From the NCBI GenBank assembly GCA_016742125.1, contig JACVCM010000071.1, positions 1 through 16,852 of the forward strand: a stretch of 16,852 bases of DNA. Reading direction: 5' to 3'. The notes beneath the pieces were generated by a model. It was given only the letters and a program-made list of their open reading frames with translations, searched no databases and was not told the DNA's origin. Made by a program: the position numbers and the translations under genes. Source of the stretch: Sphingomonadaceae bacterium (GTDB lineage Bacteria > Pseudomonadota > Alphaproteobacteria > Sphingomonadales > Sphingomonadaceae). Shown piece by piece: positions 1-8,900 of the stretch (the first letter of the stretch is position 1; every line of letters starts with the position of its first letter).

Positions 1-142
1 CCTGGCCCCCTTGCGAATTTTGCACCAGGGGGGGTCTCTCGCAAATCTCGCCAGGGTCATCTGTGGGGGCGCCACACTAAACGCTCGGGCCGGGGGGCAG
101 GAGGAGGGGGCGGGGGGGGTTTTGGCCTCCTAGCGAACATAA
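1..142. other. Degenerate contig end, no recognisable gene
   Basis: This stretch is rich in long G and C runs, for example a run of eight G at about 111-118, and no frame carries recognisable protein sequence across it. The TolC reading frame that follows is closed by a TAA at 140-142, although a TolC-family gene should continue several hundred residues further upstream. The simplest reading is a low-quality or chimeric sequence end rather than biology. A true rearrangement truncating the gene cannot be excluded from sequence alone. Confidence 0.55.
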
Positions 143-154
143 ATTCGGGGCGCG

Positions 155-430
155 TTGGAGGGTGCAGAGAATCCCGGGGTTGAAAAAGTAACCGCCGTAG
201 AACGCATCGCCGCATTTGAGGATCAGGTAAAGGCGGCAGACAATGCCGCACTGCTCGCGCGTGGGAACTACCGTGCTGGATTGGCCGATTTCAGGACTTT
301 GCTGGAGGCAGAACGTAGCTTGCTGTCGGCCAAGGACGGGTTGACCGATGCCCGTGCGGACCGGCTTTCAGCGGCAATTCAACTCTATCTGGCGCTTGGC
401 GGGGGCTGGCGTCCGGTGGATGCGGAATGA
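155..430 (+). CDS. TolC/NodT-family outer-membrane efflux channel, C-terminal fragment
   Basis: This is the last ~91 residues of an outer-membrane efflux protein, the channel through which a tripartite pump releases its substrate. The segment with ARGNYRAGLADFRTLLEAERS followed by an amphipathic helix and the ending LYLALGGGW is typical of the second helical hairpin and C-terminus of the TolC/NodT family. Full-length members are about 450-500 residues, so most of the gene is missing. The frame is open only from 143. The TTG at 155 is not a real start; it lies inside the family's 'ALE.AEN' helix. The residues NPGVEK near the left edge look corrupted compared with the usual NALV-like segment. 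The stop overlaps the next gene's ATG (ATGA), which ties it to the pump operon. Confidence 0.8.
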   Translation: MEGAENPGVEKVTAVERIAAFEDQVKAADNAALLARGNYRAGLADFRTLLEAERSLLSAKDGLTDARADRLSAAIQLYLALGGGWRPVDAE

Positions 431-1761
431 AACAGGGGCATGGTATGAACGACGCAGCAACAAGCGAGCTTGATGAATTCCTGGGCAAACAGCCACCATC
501 ACTGTGGCAACGCTATGGCAAATGGATTGCCGTCGCTGTAGCTGCCTTGCTTATCCTGTTTGTCGTGACGCGCTGTTCGGGCGGAGATGCGCAAACCAGC
601 TATGTGACCGCCGAAGTGAAGCGCGGCGACATCGCGGTCAATGTCACGGCAACGGGAAACCTTGCGCCGACCAATCAGGTCGATGTCGGCTCGGAAATTT
701 CAGGGATAGTCGAGAAGGTGATGGTCGAAGTCAACGACCGCGTGGTGAAGGGGCAGCCAATCGCCATTATCGATACGTCGAGGCTTGATGACGCCGTTAC
801 CCGCTCCAAGGCAACATTGGCAGCGAACGAAGCAACCGTTGGCCGTGAACGCGCGACCTTGGCCGAAGCACAGGCGCAACTGGGTCGGCTGCAGGATGTT
901 TATCGTATCTCCAACGGACAGGTTCCCTCAAAAACTGAGCTGGCCTCACAGACAGCCGCGGTAGAACGCGCCCGCGCTTCCCTGCGCGCTGCCGAGGCCA
1001 ATGTGGTCGCAGCGCGGGCGCAACTTTCTTCGGATTCAACACAGGTTGCAAAAGCGGTTATTCGCTCGCCGGTATCGGGCGTGGTCCTGAAACGCTCGAT
1101 TGATCCGGGCCAGACGGTGCAGGCATCGTTCAATACGCCTTCCTTGTTCATCATCGCCGAAGACTTGGCGCAGATGAAGCTGGAGGTGTCGATTGACGAG
1201 GCAGATGTCGGGCAGGTCAAGGCGGGGCAGCCTGCGACATTTTCCGTCGATGCCTATCCGGGGCGGTCCTTCCCCGCGACCATCGAGCGCGTCGATCTGG
1301 GCGCAAAAAACCTAGCCGGAAGCTCGTCGACCAGTGCCGCCACATCGACATCCAATGTCGTTTCCTATCTCGCCAATTTGCTCGTCAACAATGACGATCT
1401 GGCGCTTCGCCCCGGAATGACTGCAACCGCGAGTATTGCAACGGCGGGCCAGAAAAATGTGCTGATGGTGCCTAATGCAGCCCTACGCTTTACACCGCCC
1501 GAAAATGCCGTGAAGGCCAAGGAAAAGAGCAGTTTCCAATTCCGTCCTCCCAATGCCGGACAAGGGACAAAAGTAGTGCGCGAAAAGGACATCGGCGCGG
1601 GTAGCGTTCAGACGATCTATGTATTGGGAGAGGATAACAGCCTCGAACCGATTGCCGTCACCACGGGCTTCAGCGATGGCAGGAACACGGCCGTGACCGG
1701 CAAAGGCCTCCAACCCGGAATGCGGATTGTTACCGGCGTTAAAGCGGCACCCGCAGAATGA
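427..1761 (+). CDS. macA: MacA-like periplasmic adaptor (HlyD/membrane fusion protein)
   Basis: This is the membrane fusion subunit of a MacAB-TolC-type ABC export pump. It sits in the inner membrane and bridges the permease to the outer-membrane channel. A single N-terminal membrane helix lies at residues 33-48. A lipoyl/barrel-sandwich half follows at about 60-118, an alpha-helical coiled-coil hairpin rich in Ala, Glu and Arg at about 118-208, the second lipoyl half with RSPVSGVVLKRSIDPGQTV at 213-231, then a beta-barrel and membrane-proximal domain to the end. The length of 444 is somewhat above E. coli MacA. There is no lipobox, so it is anchored by the helix. The start at 427 overlaps the upstream stop (ATGA). 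An in-frame ATG at 445, preceded by AGGGG at 434-438, is an equally good start. The name is by family; the substrate is unknown. Confidence 0.88.
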   Translation: MKQGHGMNDAATSELDEFLGKQPPSLWQRYGKWIAVAVAALLILFVVTRCSGGDAQTSYVTAEVKRGDIAVNVTATGNLAPTNQVDVGSEISGIVEKVMVEVNDRVVKGQPIAIIDTSRLDDAVTRSKATLAANEATVGRERATLAEAQAQLGRLQDVYRISNGQVPSKTELASQTAAVERARASLRAAEANVVAARAQLSSDSTQVAKAVIRSPVSGVVLKRSIDPGQTVQASFNTPSLFIIAEDLAQMKLEVSIDEADVGQVKAGQPATFSVDAYPGRSFPATIERVDLGAKNLAGSSSTSAATSTSNVVSYLANLLVNNDDLALRPGMTATASIATAGQKNVLMVPNAALRFTPPENAVKAKEKSSFQFRPPNAGQGTKVVREKDIGAGSVQTIYVLGEDNSLEPIAVTTGFSDGRNTAVTGKGLQPGMRIVTGVKAAPAE

Positions 1762-1771
1762 CGGGGTTGTA

Positions 1772-2461
1772 ATGGCCGAACCACTCATAGCATTGCGCGG
1801 CGTTACCAAAACCTTTGGGGAGGGTGATGCTGCCTTTCAGGCACTGCGCGGCGTCGATCTGGAAGTTACGCAGGGCGATTTTGTGGCGGTGATGGGTGCA
1901 AGTGGGTCGGGCAAATCGACGACCATGAACATCCTTGGTTGCCTTGATACGCCATCGAGCGGTTCATTCATTTTCAAGGGCGGCCATGTCGAACAGCTCG
2001 ATGTCGATCAGCGTGCGATGCTCAGACGGCGCTATCTGGGTTTTGTGTTTCAGGGGTTTAACCTGCTCGCGCGCACCAGCGCACTGGAAAATGTCGAACT
2101 GCCTTTGCTCTATAGGGGTGAAGCCCCTCAGAACCGCCACAAAATCGCGATGACCGCGTTGGACCGCGTCGGCCTGGTACCCTGGGCCGATCACACGCCT
2201 GCGCAATTGTCCGGCGGGCAACAGCAGCGCGTGGCGATTGCCCGCGCTATCGTCACTGAACCGGACATATTGCTGGCAGACGAGCCAACCGGGAATCTGG
2301 ATAGCGAGCGCTCGGTTGAGATTATGGAGCTGCTGACGCAGTTCAACACTGATCTTGGCATCACCATCTTGATGGTGACACACGAAGCCGAGATGGCCGC
2401 TTACGCGCGTACTATCATCCGATTCAAGGACGGCGTTGTCGAGGCAGTGGAGCGCCGCTGA
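1772..2461 (+). CDS. macB: MacB-type ABC transporter ATP-binding subunit
   Basis: This stand-alone ATPase of 229 residues belongs to the MacB/LolD/FtsE branch and powers the export pump from the cytoplasm. Every nucleotide-binding motif is present: Walker A GASGSGKS at 42-49, Q-loop Gln94 in FVFQGFN, signature LSGGQQQR at 146-153, Walker B ILLADE at 166-171, D-loop NLDS, and the switch His204 in VTHE. The chosen start has a GGGG-containing ribosome site at 1763-1766. The frame is open further upstream, to about 1727, but that part overlaps the MacA end and does not resemble the family. In E. coli the ATPase and permease are one MacB polypeptide; here they are separate genes, as in YknYZ-type pumps. 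The stop shares one base with the permease ATG (TGATG). LolD is the main alternative, but the MacA neighbour argues against it. Confidence 0.92.
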   Translation: MAEPLIALRGVTKTFGEGDAAFQALRGVDLEVTQGDFVAVMGASGSGKSTTMNILGCLDTPSSGSFIFKGGHVEQLDVDQRAMLRRRYLGFVFQGFNLLARTSALENVELPLLYRGEAPQNRHKIAMTALDRVGLVPWADHTPAQLSGGQQQRVAIARAIVTEPDILLADEPTGNLDSERSVEIMELLTQFNTDLGITILMVTHEAEMAAYARTIIRFKDGVVEAVERR

Positions 2462-3672
2462 TGTTGCAAACGACCTTTGTCCTGGCTTTCCGCGAAATCC
2501 GCCGCCACATTTTGCGATCATTCCTGACCCTCCTGGGCATCGTGATCGGAGTGTTCTCCGTAATTACCATGGTTACGCTCGGCAATGGCGCAACCGAGGC
2601 CATCCGGACCTCGATTGCCTCGCTGGGATCGGACGTGCTCCAGATCCGTCCCGGCCAGAATGCCGGGCCGGGCGGCGGCAATGGTGAAGTGCCGCCGCCC
2701 TTCGATCCCGCCGATGTCGAGGCAATCCGAGAACAGATAAGCGGTGTCACGGCTGTGACGGGTCTGGCGCAGACACAGGGCTCTGCCATCCGCAATGCCC
2801 AGAACTGGTCGACCACGATCAGCGGCACGACCAACGGCTATTTCATCGCGCAGAAATGGGCCCTGTCCAAGGGACGCCAGTTCAGCCCCGGAGAGGAGCA
2901 AGCGGGCAAAAGCGTTTGCGTGATCGGTCAGACCATAGTCGACAATTTGTTCAAGGGCATTGATCCGGTTGGCCAGAATTTCCGGATCAAGGGCATATCC
3001 TGCAGCGTGGTCGGGGTGCTGGAAGCGCGTGGGCAAGGCAATTTCGGCAATGACCAGGACGATACGGTGATTATGCCCATCAAGGCTGTGCAACGGCAAA
3101 TGACCGGCAATCAGGATATTCGTGCGATCATGGTCGGACTCAACCCGGAGTATGATGCTGCCACTATCCGTAAATCGATCACTGGCCTGCTCCGTGAGCG
3201 GCGGGGCTTGGGGTCTGACAAGGCCGATGATTTTAATGTTCTCGATGCCAAACAGATTTCCGATACCGTATCCGGAACGGTCAATATTCTTACGATGCTC
3301 GTGGGCGGCGTTGCAGGTGTCAGCCTGCTTGTGGGCGGGATCGGTATCATGAACATCATGCTGGTAAGCGTCACCGAGCGCACCCGCGAGATCGGCATCC
3401 GGCTTGCCATTGGCGCCTTGAGCCATGAAGTCTTGCTTCAATTTCTTGTGGAAGCTATAGTCTTATCTTGCCTCGGCGGCATTACCGGTATGGTGTTGGC
3501 GCTCATGGCGTGCGTCATTGCCGCACCGTTGATGGGACTACCATTTCTTTTCGACGTCCAGATCAACGCGCTTAGTTTCCTGTTTTCAGCGCAAATAGGT
3601 GTTGTGTTTGGCTATTTCCCGGCCCGCCGCGCAGCACGGCTCAACCCGATAGAGGCGCTGCGTTATGACTGA
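2461..3672 (+). CDS. MacB-type ABC transporter permease (FtsX-like)
   Basis: This is the membrane subunit of the pump, 403 residues. The N-terminal membrane helix (about 21-41, preceded by the family motif REIRRHILRSFLTLLGI) leads into a large periplasmic core domain (about 45-270), followed by three helices at about 275-300, 325-352 and 368-388. This is the MacB_PCD plus FtsX topology. The cytoplasmic coupling segment VTERTREIGIRLAIGA at 304-319 and the C-terminal FPARRAARLNPIEALRYD are characteristic. MacB-type permeases use a mechanotransmission cycle to push periplasmic substrates into TolC rather than transporting across the inner membrane. Two cysteines in the periplasmic domain, Cys153 and Cys181, could form a disulfide; this is inference. 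The last 8 bases overlap the response regulator gene, so the pump and its regulator should be co-translated. Confidence 0.9.
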   Translation: MLQTTFVLAFREIRRHILRSFLTLLGIVIGVFSVITMVTLGNGATEAIRTSIASLGSDVLQIRPGQNAGPGGGNGEVPPPFDPADVEAIREQISGVTAVTGLAQTQGSAIRNAQNWSTTISGTTNGYFIAQKWALSKGRQFSPGEEQAGKSVCVIGQTIVDNLFKGIDPVGQNFRIKGISCSVVGVLEARGQGNFGNDQDDTVIMPIKAVQRQMTGNQDIRAIMVGLNPEYDAATIRKSITGLLRERRGLGSDKADDFNVLDAKQISDTVSGTVNILTMLVGGVAGVSLLVGGIGIMNIMLVSVTERTREIGIRLAIGALSHEVLLQFLVEAIVLSCLGGITGMVLALMACVIAAPLMGLPFLFDVQINALSFLFSAQIGVVFGYFPARRAARLNPIEALRYD

Positions 3673-4390
3673 TTTGCCACCAGACAAGCTTCACCACGTC
3701 GTTGTGGTCGACGACGATCCCAAGCTCCGCAATTTTGCTGCCGATTATTTGCGCCAACATGGCTTTCGCGTTTCCTGCGCAGCGGGCGGGGTCGAACTGC
3801 GCAGCATCATCGAGCGAGATGCGGTCGACATAATTGTCCTTGATGTCATGATGCCAGGCGAAGATGGTCTGGCCATTGCGCGCGATTTGGTCGGCCTGAC
3901 AGAAATCGGGATCATCATGGCATCGGCACTGGGAAGCGAGACGGATAGGATTGTCGGGCTGGAGGTCGGCGCCGATGATTATCTTCCAAAGCCATTTTCG
4001 CCACGCGAACTGGTGGCTCGCATACGGGCCGTCATCCGTCGACGGTCTGTGGCGGCCCAAAGCACCCAAAAGGGCAATAATCTGCTTTTCGAGGGCTGGC
4101 GTTGCGACCTTGTGCGGGGGATGTTGAGTGATCCCGCCGACGTGATCGTTGCGCTTTCACCTGGCGAATTTGCTCTGCTTCGTGTATTTCTTGAACATCC
4201 CCAAAGAATATTGTCGCGCGACCAGCTCCTCGAATTTTCCAGGCATGACGATAGCGATGCTTTTGACCGCGCCATCGACACGCAGGTCAGCCGCTTGCGC
4301 CGGAAACTTGCCAGTCGCTCCGATGCCGAGTTTATCCGCACGGTCAGGCAGGAAGGTTATATGTTCATTCCGAAGGTTGTTCGCCAATGA
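3665..4390 (+). CDS. OmpR/PhoB-type DNA-binding response regulator
   Basis: This cytoplasmic transcription regulator has 241 residues and is the output half of a two-component system. The receiver domain spans about 10-122, with an acidic pocket at Asp16-18, the phospho-acceptor Asp60 in VLDVMMPG, Ser87 in the place of the usual Thr, and Lys109 in YLPKPF. A winged-helix DNA-binding domain covers about 140-238, with the typical LSPGEFALLRVFLEHPQRILSRDQLLE core and the recognition region IDTQVSRLRRKL. Its ATG lies inside the permease gene (8-base overlap) and its stop overlaps the kinase ATG (ATGA). The position suggests it controls the pump operon and perhaps the outer-membrane protein genes just downstream. 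The overlap with an export pump recalls efflux-linked systems, but the signal and the binding site are unknown. Confidence 0.93.
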   Translation: MTDLPPDKLHHVVVVDDDPKLRNFAADYLRQHGFRVSCAAGGVELRSIIERDAVDIIVLDVMMPGEDGLAIARDLVGLTEIGIIMASALGSETDRIVGLEVGADDYLPKPFSPRELVARIRAVIRRRSVAAQSTQKGNNLLFEGWRCDLVRGMLSDPADVIVALSPGEFALLRVFLEHPQRILSRDQLLEFSRHDDSDAFDRAIDTQVSRLRRKLASRSDAEFIRTVRQEGYMFIPKVVRQ

Positions 4391-5745
4391 TCAAGTGTTT
4401 CGAGGGTTCGATCTTTCGATCCAATTTCTTGCTTGCTTTAAGCGCAGCTTCGCTATTGGCCCTTGCCAGCATGTCGGTGGTTGCAACGACCGCCGTTCCC
4501 TTTGATTTCCCCGTATCGAGTCTGGATGTTGCGCGTGCGCTAAGCGGTGAGAGCGTAGCCCGTCAGGGCTCGCCGATCCGCATCAGAATTTCCGACAAGC
4601 CGGGTTTCGAAAGGCAATTTGACGATGCCATGGCCGTGACCATTGAGCGAGCGGTGGTCCTGCAAGGTGGGCTTGAGCCCGGCAGTGTCAGATTAAGCTT
4701 CGACACCGGTAAACAAAGCTTTGCGCATCGACAATTTGACGTTGCAAGACGTCAGTATGAAGCTGAGTTGATGGATGCGTCGAGACGATATGGAGATGAC
4801 AAGCGGTTTAGCCCGCTGGTTTTCGGAGGTTTCCAAGCGGCGGTGCAACTCAAAGATGGTCGTTGGCGAATTGCCAGTCGATCACCGTCTCAACCCAAAT
4901 GGTATTTCAGCATTTCGCGCGGCATATTGACGGCGCTGATATTGATGCTGCCCGTCGTCTGGTGGTTCAGCCGCCGTCTAGCCAGACCTATTCGCAATTT
5001 CAGCAGCGCAGTCGAGAGGATTGGCAAAGGCAGCTTTGAAGAAGTGACGGTGGAAGGCCCAAAGGAAATCCGCGAAGCGGCAACGGCAGTCAATAGCATG
5101 CAAGCCAGAATAAGCGGCTATATTGCCGAACGCACATCGATGTTGGCAGCCATCGCACACGACCTTAGAACCCCACTTGCAAGGCTCTCATTTCTGGCCG
5201 CCGATTTGCCAAAAACAAAGAAGGCACGCGTTACAGCGGAAATCGAAGAGATGGAAAAGATGATCTCGGACACACTTGATTTTGTGCAAAATGAAACCGT
5301 GGAGCCCACCCGCGAGCAAGTCGATCTTTCACTCCTGATTGAGAGTGTTGTAGACGATTTTTCCGACCGCGGCTTTGCCGTGACCCTGCTTGAGACCAGC
5401 GCCGTTACGATGAATGCCGATGCGTTGATGTTACGGCGGGTATTCGCCAACCTGCTGAGCAACGCGGTTACCTATGGGACTAAGGCCACTATGTCGTTGA
5501 AGTCTGCCAATGGGCAAGCCGCCATCGAAGTGCGGGACGTTGGGCCAGGGATGACGACCACGGAAATGGCGCGCGCTTTCGATCCATTTTATCGCTCCGA
5601 AACTTCGCGCAATCGTGCGACCGGCGGAGCGGGGCTTGGTCTTGCAATCGCCCAGTCGGGTATCAAGGCGCATGGCGGTACAATCAATCTTCGCAATGGA
5701 GAATTTGGCGGGCTGGTCGTTAGCATTATCCTTCCGACAGGCTAG
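4387..5745 (+). CDS. Sensor histidine kinase, HAMP-HisKA-HATPase_c
   Basis: This membrane sensor kinase has 452 residues and is the partner of the preceding response regulator. A first membrane helix lies at about 14-36 and a second at about 177-196; between them is a periplasmic sensing domain of ~140 residues with no motif I recognise. A HAMP linker follows (about 197-248, with PIRNFSSAVERIGKG). The dimerisation and phosphotransfer domain has the H-box AAIAHDLRTPLARL with His258. The ATP-binding domain shows the N-box with Asn355 and Asn359 in RRVFANLLSNAV, the G1 box DVGPGM at 384-389, the F-box region FDPFYR, and the G2 box GGAGLGLA at 413-420. Domain order and length are ordinary for an EnvZ-like class kinase. 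The gene is translationally coupled to its regulator and ends the operon. Confidence 0.92.
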   Translation: MIKCFEGSIFRSNFLLALSAASLLALASMSVVATTAVPFDFPVSSLDVARALSGESVARQGSPIRIRISDKPGFERQFDDAMAVTIERAVVLQGGLEPGSVRLSFDTGKQSFAHRQFDVARRQYEAELMDASRRYGDDKRFSPLVFGGFQAAVQLKDGRWRIASRSPSQPKWYFSISRGILTALILMLPVVWWFSRRLARPIRNFSSAVERIGKGSFEEVTVEGPKEIREAATAVNSMQARISGYIAERTSMLAAIAHDLRTPLARLSFLAADLPKTKKARVTAEIEEMEKMISDTLDFVQNETVEPTREQVDLSLLIESVVDDFSDRGFAVTLLETSAVTMNADALMLRRVFANLLSNAVTYGTKATMSLKSANGQAAIEVRDVGPGMTTTEMARAFDPFYRSETSRNRATGGAGLGLAIAQSGIKAHGGTINLRNGEFGGLVVSIILPTG

Positions 5746-5771
5746 CAGGCTGACGCTGCCACACTTAGCCT
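5739..5771 (+). terminator. Hairpin at the end of the kinase gene, weak terminator candidate
   Basis: AGGCTA at 5739-5744 pairs with TAGCCT at 5766-5771, and immediately inside it GCAG (5745-5748) pairs with CTGC (5756-5759), leaving a 6-base bulge. The left arm overlaps the kinase stop codon. The nearest T-run is TTTTT at about 5796-5800, some 25 bases downstream, so this is not a classical intrinsic terminator. It could instead protect the mRNA 3' end. Confidence 0.3.
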
Positions 5772-5978
5772 ACGCCGCACTTGCAAGATCTGGCCTTTTT
5801 GATTGCCCCAACCCACCAACATCACTTCATGACACATTGTGACGGTGTTTGACCGCACTGTGTCGGGCGAGACACTGCCAGGAAACAAGTCCCGCTTACC
5901 GGAATCGAGGTTGATTTTCGCGTCTTCCCCAGTGCGCGGAGATCAACCTCTTCTTCAATATCCGGGACCTTCATCCAT
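5746..5978 (+). promoter_or_regulatory. Intergenic region upstream of the autotransporter gene
   Basis: These 233 bases separate the pump/two-component operon from the autotransporter gene and presumably hold its promoter. No convincing -35/-10 pair is visible. Two inverted repeats stand out: CACATTGTG at 5833-5841, inside the stretch ATGACACATTGTGACGG, and GTGTC (5860-5864) with GACAC (5871-5875) separated by six bases. Both resemble half-sites of the palindromes found in the receptor leader (13639-13655 and 13855-13871). They may be operators, but the short length makes chance similarity possible. The ribosome site for the ATG at 5979 is weak (GGGA at 5964-5967). Confidence 0.35.
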
Positions 5979-8900
5979 ATGCCGAGACACTTCCATTCGA
6001 TCAGTATCGCAGCACTTGCCCTCGCAATGGCGCATAATGCCGCGCATGCCCAAACGACGGTAAATACGGAATCTTCAACAGCACTGCGAACATCGACCAA
6101 TGGCGACATCGTAATTGGCGTCGGCGGCGAATTGGAGGTTGCAGACGGTAATGTCATAACGGTGGACAGCAACAACAGCGTGATAATTCGTCGCACCGAT
6201 GATGATGAGGACGACGATGATGACTTCGACAATGACGGCATCAACGACAATGTCGATGACGATGATGACAATGACGGTGACCTTGACCGCGATGATGACA
6301 ATGATTTCACTGTCTCAAATGGCATCATCCGCTCCGAAAGTGGCCAGAGCAACATCAGCGGTATAGCCGTTACCCCAGGCAGGACCTTTTCCATCACCAA
6401 TGACGGCGGCATCAGCGTGCTCGAAGATTTCGAAGCCGATGATGATGATCGCAACGGCATCGTAGACGGCCCCATCGCGTCCGCTTCGGGACGCTATGGA
6501 ATTTATGTCGGCGGGCCAGCGACTGCCAACGGAACGATAAACAATACCGGCGGCATTTTTGTTGAAGGACTTTCATCGGGCGGCATCGTTGTTGACGCGC
6601 CCTTGAACGGTTCGATCAGAAATACGGGGACGATATCGGTTATTGGCGATGGTGGTGTCGGGATCAGGACGCAATCGGTCACCGGCGATGTAACCGTTTT
6701 GGGAAGCATCAATGTTGTCGGCGAAGGTTCGGTTGGCGCATCGTTCGAAGGACCGATAGGCGGAACCTTGTTGTTGCAGGGCGGCATAACGCAGGGGACC
6801 GGGTTTACCACCGATGACGGACTGTCCCTATCACTATCGCGCCGCGATTTGCGCGTTGGCGCGCCCGCTGTAGTCGTTTCAGGAAGTGTCGCCGGCGGCA
6901 TCCTTGTCGGATCGACACCGGTTACCGACAATCCGCTGATCGACGATGATGACGAAGAGGATGATGAAGATTTCGACAATGATGGCATCGATAATGACGA
7001 TGATGATGACGACGATAATGATGGCATTGACGATGTTGACGAGGGCGTAGGCTCGATCTCTTCCGTCGGCAATGGCCCAGCCATGCAGATTGGTGGCGCA
7101 CAGGCAATGACCGTTGGAACTGTCGCAGCTCGCTTGGGTGGTACCAGCGGCGGTTATTCGCTGGTCGTCGATGGCTCGATAAGTTCGAACGCCCGTTACT
7201 CAGGTACGGACTCTATAGCGTTGGTTATTGGTACTGCTAACGGTGGCGCGGTCAATATGCCGGGAGGTATCGAAGTTACGGGCACGATTTCTACAACGGC
7301 TTTGGACGGCGAAGCCACCGCGTTGCTGATACGTCAGCAAAACAATGTGCCGCGCATTTACAATAGTGGTGCGATCAGCGCCTCGATCACGTCGGAGGGC
7401 GAAGGGTCCGCTATTGCGATACGCGATCTATCGGGGACCCTTACGTCCATCGAGAATACGGGAACGATTTCAGCAACCGGGGTTAGCGAAGGCGCGATAC
7501 AGGCGATCAATCTTTCAGCCAATACAAGCGGTGTTACGATCAGCCAATTCTTGAACGCGGCGGATTTGGAAACGCGCGAAGAAATCGAAGAGGATGCGAA
7601 CGAGGATAATGGTCCTGATGACGAGTATATAGAAGATACCACGGTCTATGCCTCTATCACCGGGAATATTGTGACCGGATCAGGCAATGACAACCTGCTG
7701 GTCAGCCACGGCATAATCCGTGGGAACAGTTTTTTGAACGGCGGCCTCGACACCGTGCGGCTTTCGGAAGATTCCCAATATGACGGGGATATCGACTTTG
7801 GCACCGGCGATGGCCTTCTTGCCCTTTCAAATGAAGCCATTTTTGCAGGCAATGTCGAAGCACGCAACCAAGCAGTGTCGATCACCCTGGCTGACGATGC
7901 CCGCTATTTTGGTTCGATCACAGGCGGGAGCCAGACAGATGTCGTGGTCAACGGCGGCCGCTTTGGAACGGGCGAAGTGAGTACGACCCAATTCCGATCG
8001 CTGACGGTCAGGTCGGGCGGCGCGCTGGACGTCTATATCGATGGTGAAGAGGGCACATCCTCAAAAATAATCGTCGATACTGCGACCTTTGAGACTGGGT
8101 CGGAGATTTCTGCGACAGTGACATCGCTCGAAAATGTCGAAGGCTCCTACAACATACTCACCGCAGCAACGGTGAACGGCAGGGCAGCTTTTGATGAGGC
8201 GACGACTGGCCTGCCGTTCATCTACAATGGCACGATCAGTTATGTCGCTAATGATGTGTTCCTCAACATCAGGCGCAAAACAGCTACAGAGCTTGGACTT
8301 AATAAAACTGCGAGCCAGGGCTATGATGCGATCATCACTGCGATCGTCGAAGCGGAGGATGAAACACTGACGCAATCCATCCTCGACATCGATAATGCAG
8401 AGCGCCTGCAAGAGGAAATCAATGAACTCTTGCCTGACCATGCAGGCGGTGTTTTCGATACGGTGACCCGTAATTCCCGTTTGGCCGGTCGCCACCTGAC
8501 CGACGATGCTGGGATATTCGATCCTGATACCGGAACAGTCGCCGCTTGGCTCGAGCCAATCTATTGGAAAAGCCAAAAGAAGCAAAGTGATACCAGTGGC
8601 TATGAAAATCAGGGCCAAGGCGTGACATTCGGCATGGAATGGGCGATGCCCGCTGGCCATTTGGGCCTTTCCTACTCCTACCTCAGCGGCAAACTCCAGA
8701 ATGGAGAAAGTGACGGCAGATTGAAGTCAACCCAGCACGAGGTCGGCGGATTTTATCGCATCACTGGAAAGAACTTTTACGGCTTTGCCAAAATTTCGGC
8801 CGCGGCGGTCAGCATTGACAGTACCCGCATCTACGAAGGCACCATTGATGATGACGAATTCACCCGAACGACCGAGTCCGATTGGAGCGGCGTGCTGCTC

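Noticed and set aside
2518..3441. 307-codon minus-strand frame opposite the MacB-type permease
   Set aside because: It lies entirely antisense to a well-supported gene with good family motifs and shows no recognisable domain or hydrophobic pattern.
5822..7084. Long minus-strand frames (217 and 193 codons) encoding serine-rich proteins
   Set aside because: They are the antisense of GAY-rich aspartate codons, which read as Ser (TCR/AGY-like) on the other strand. They have no ribosome site or domain, and the plus-strand autotransporter is clearly real.
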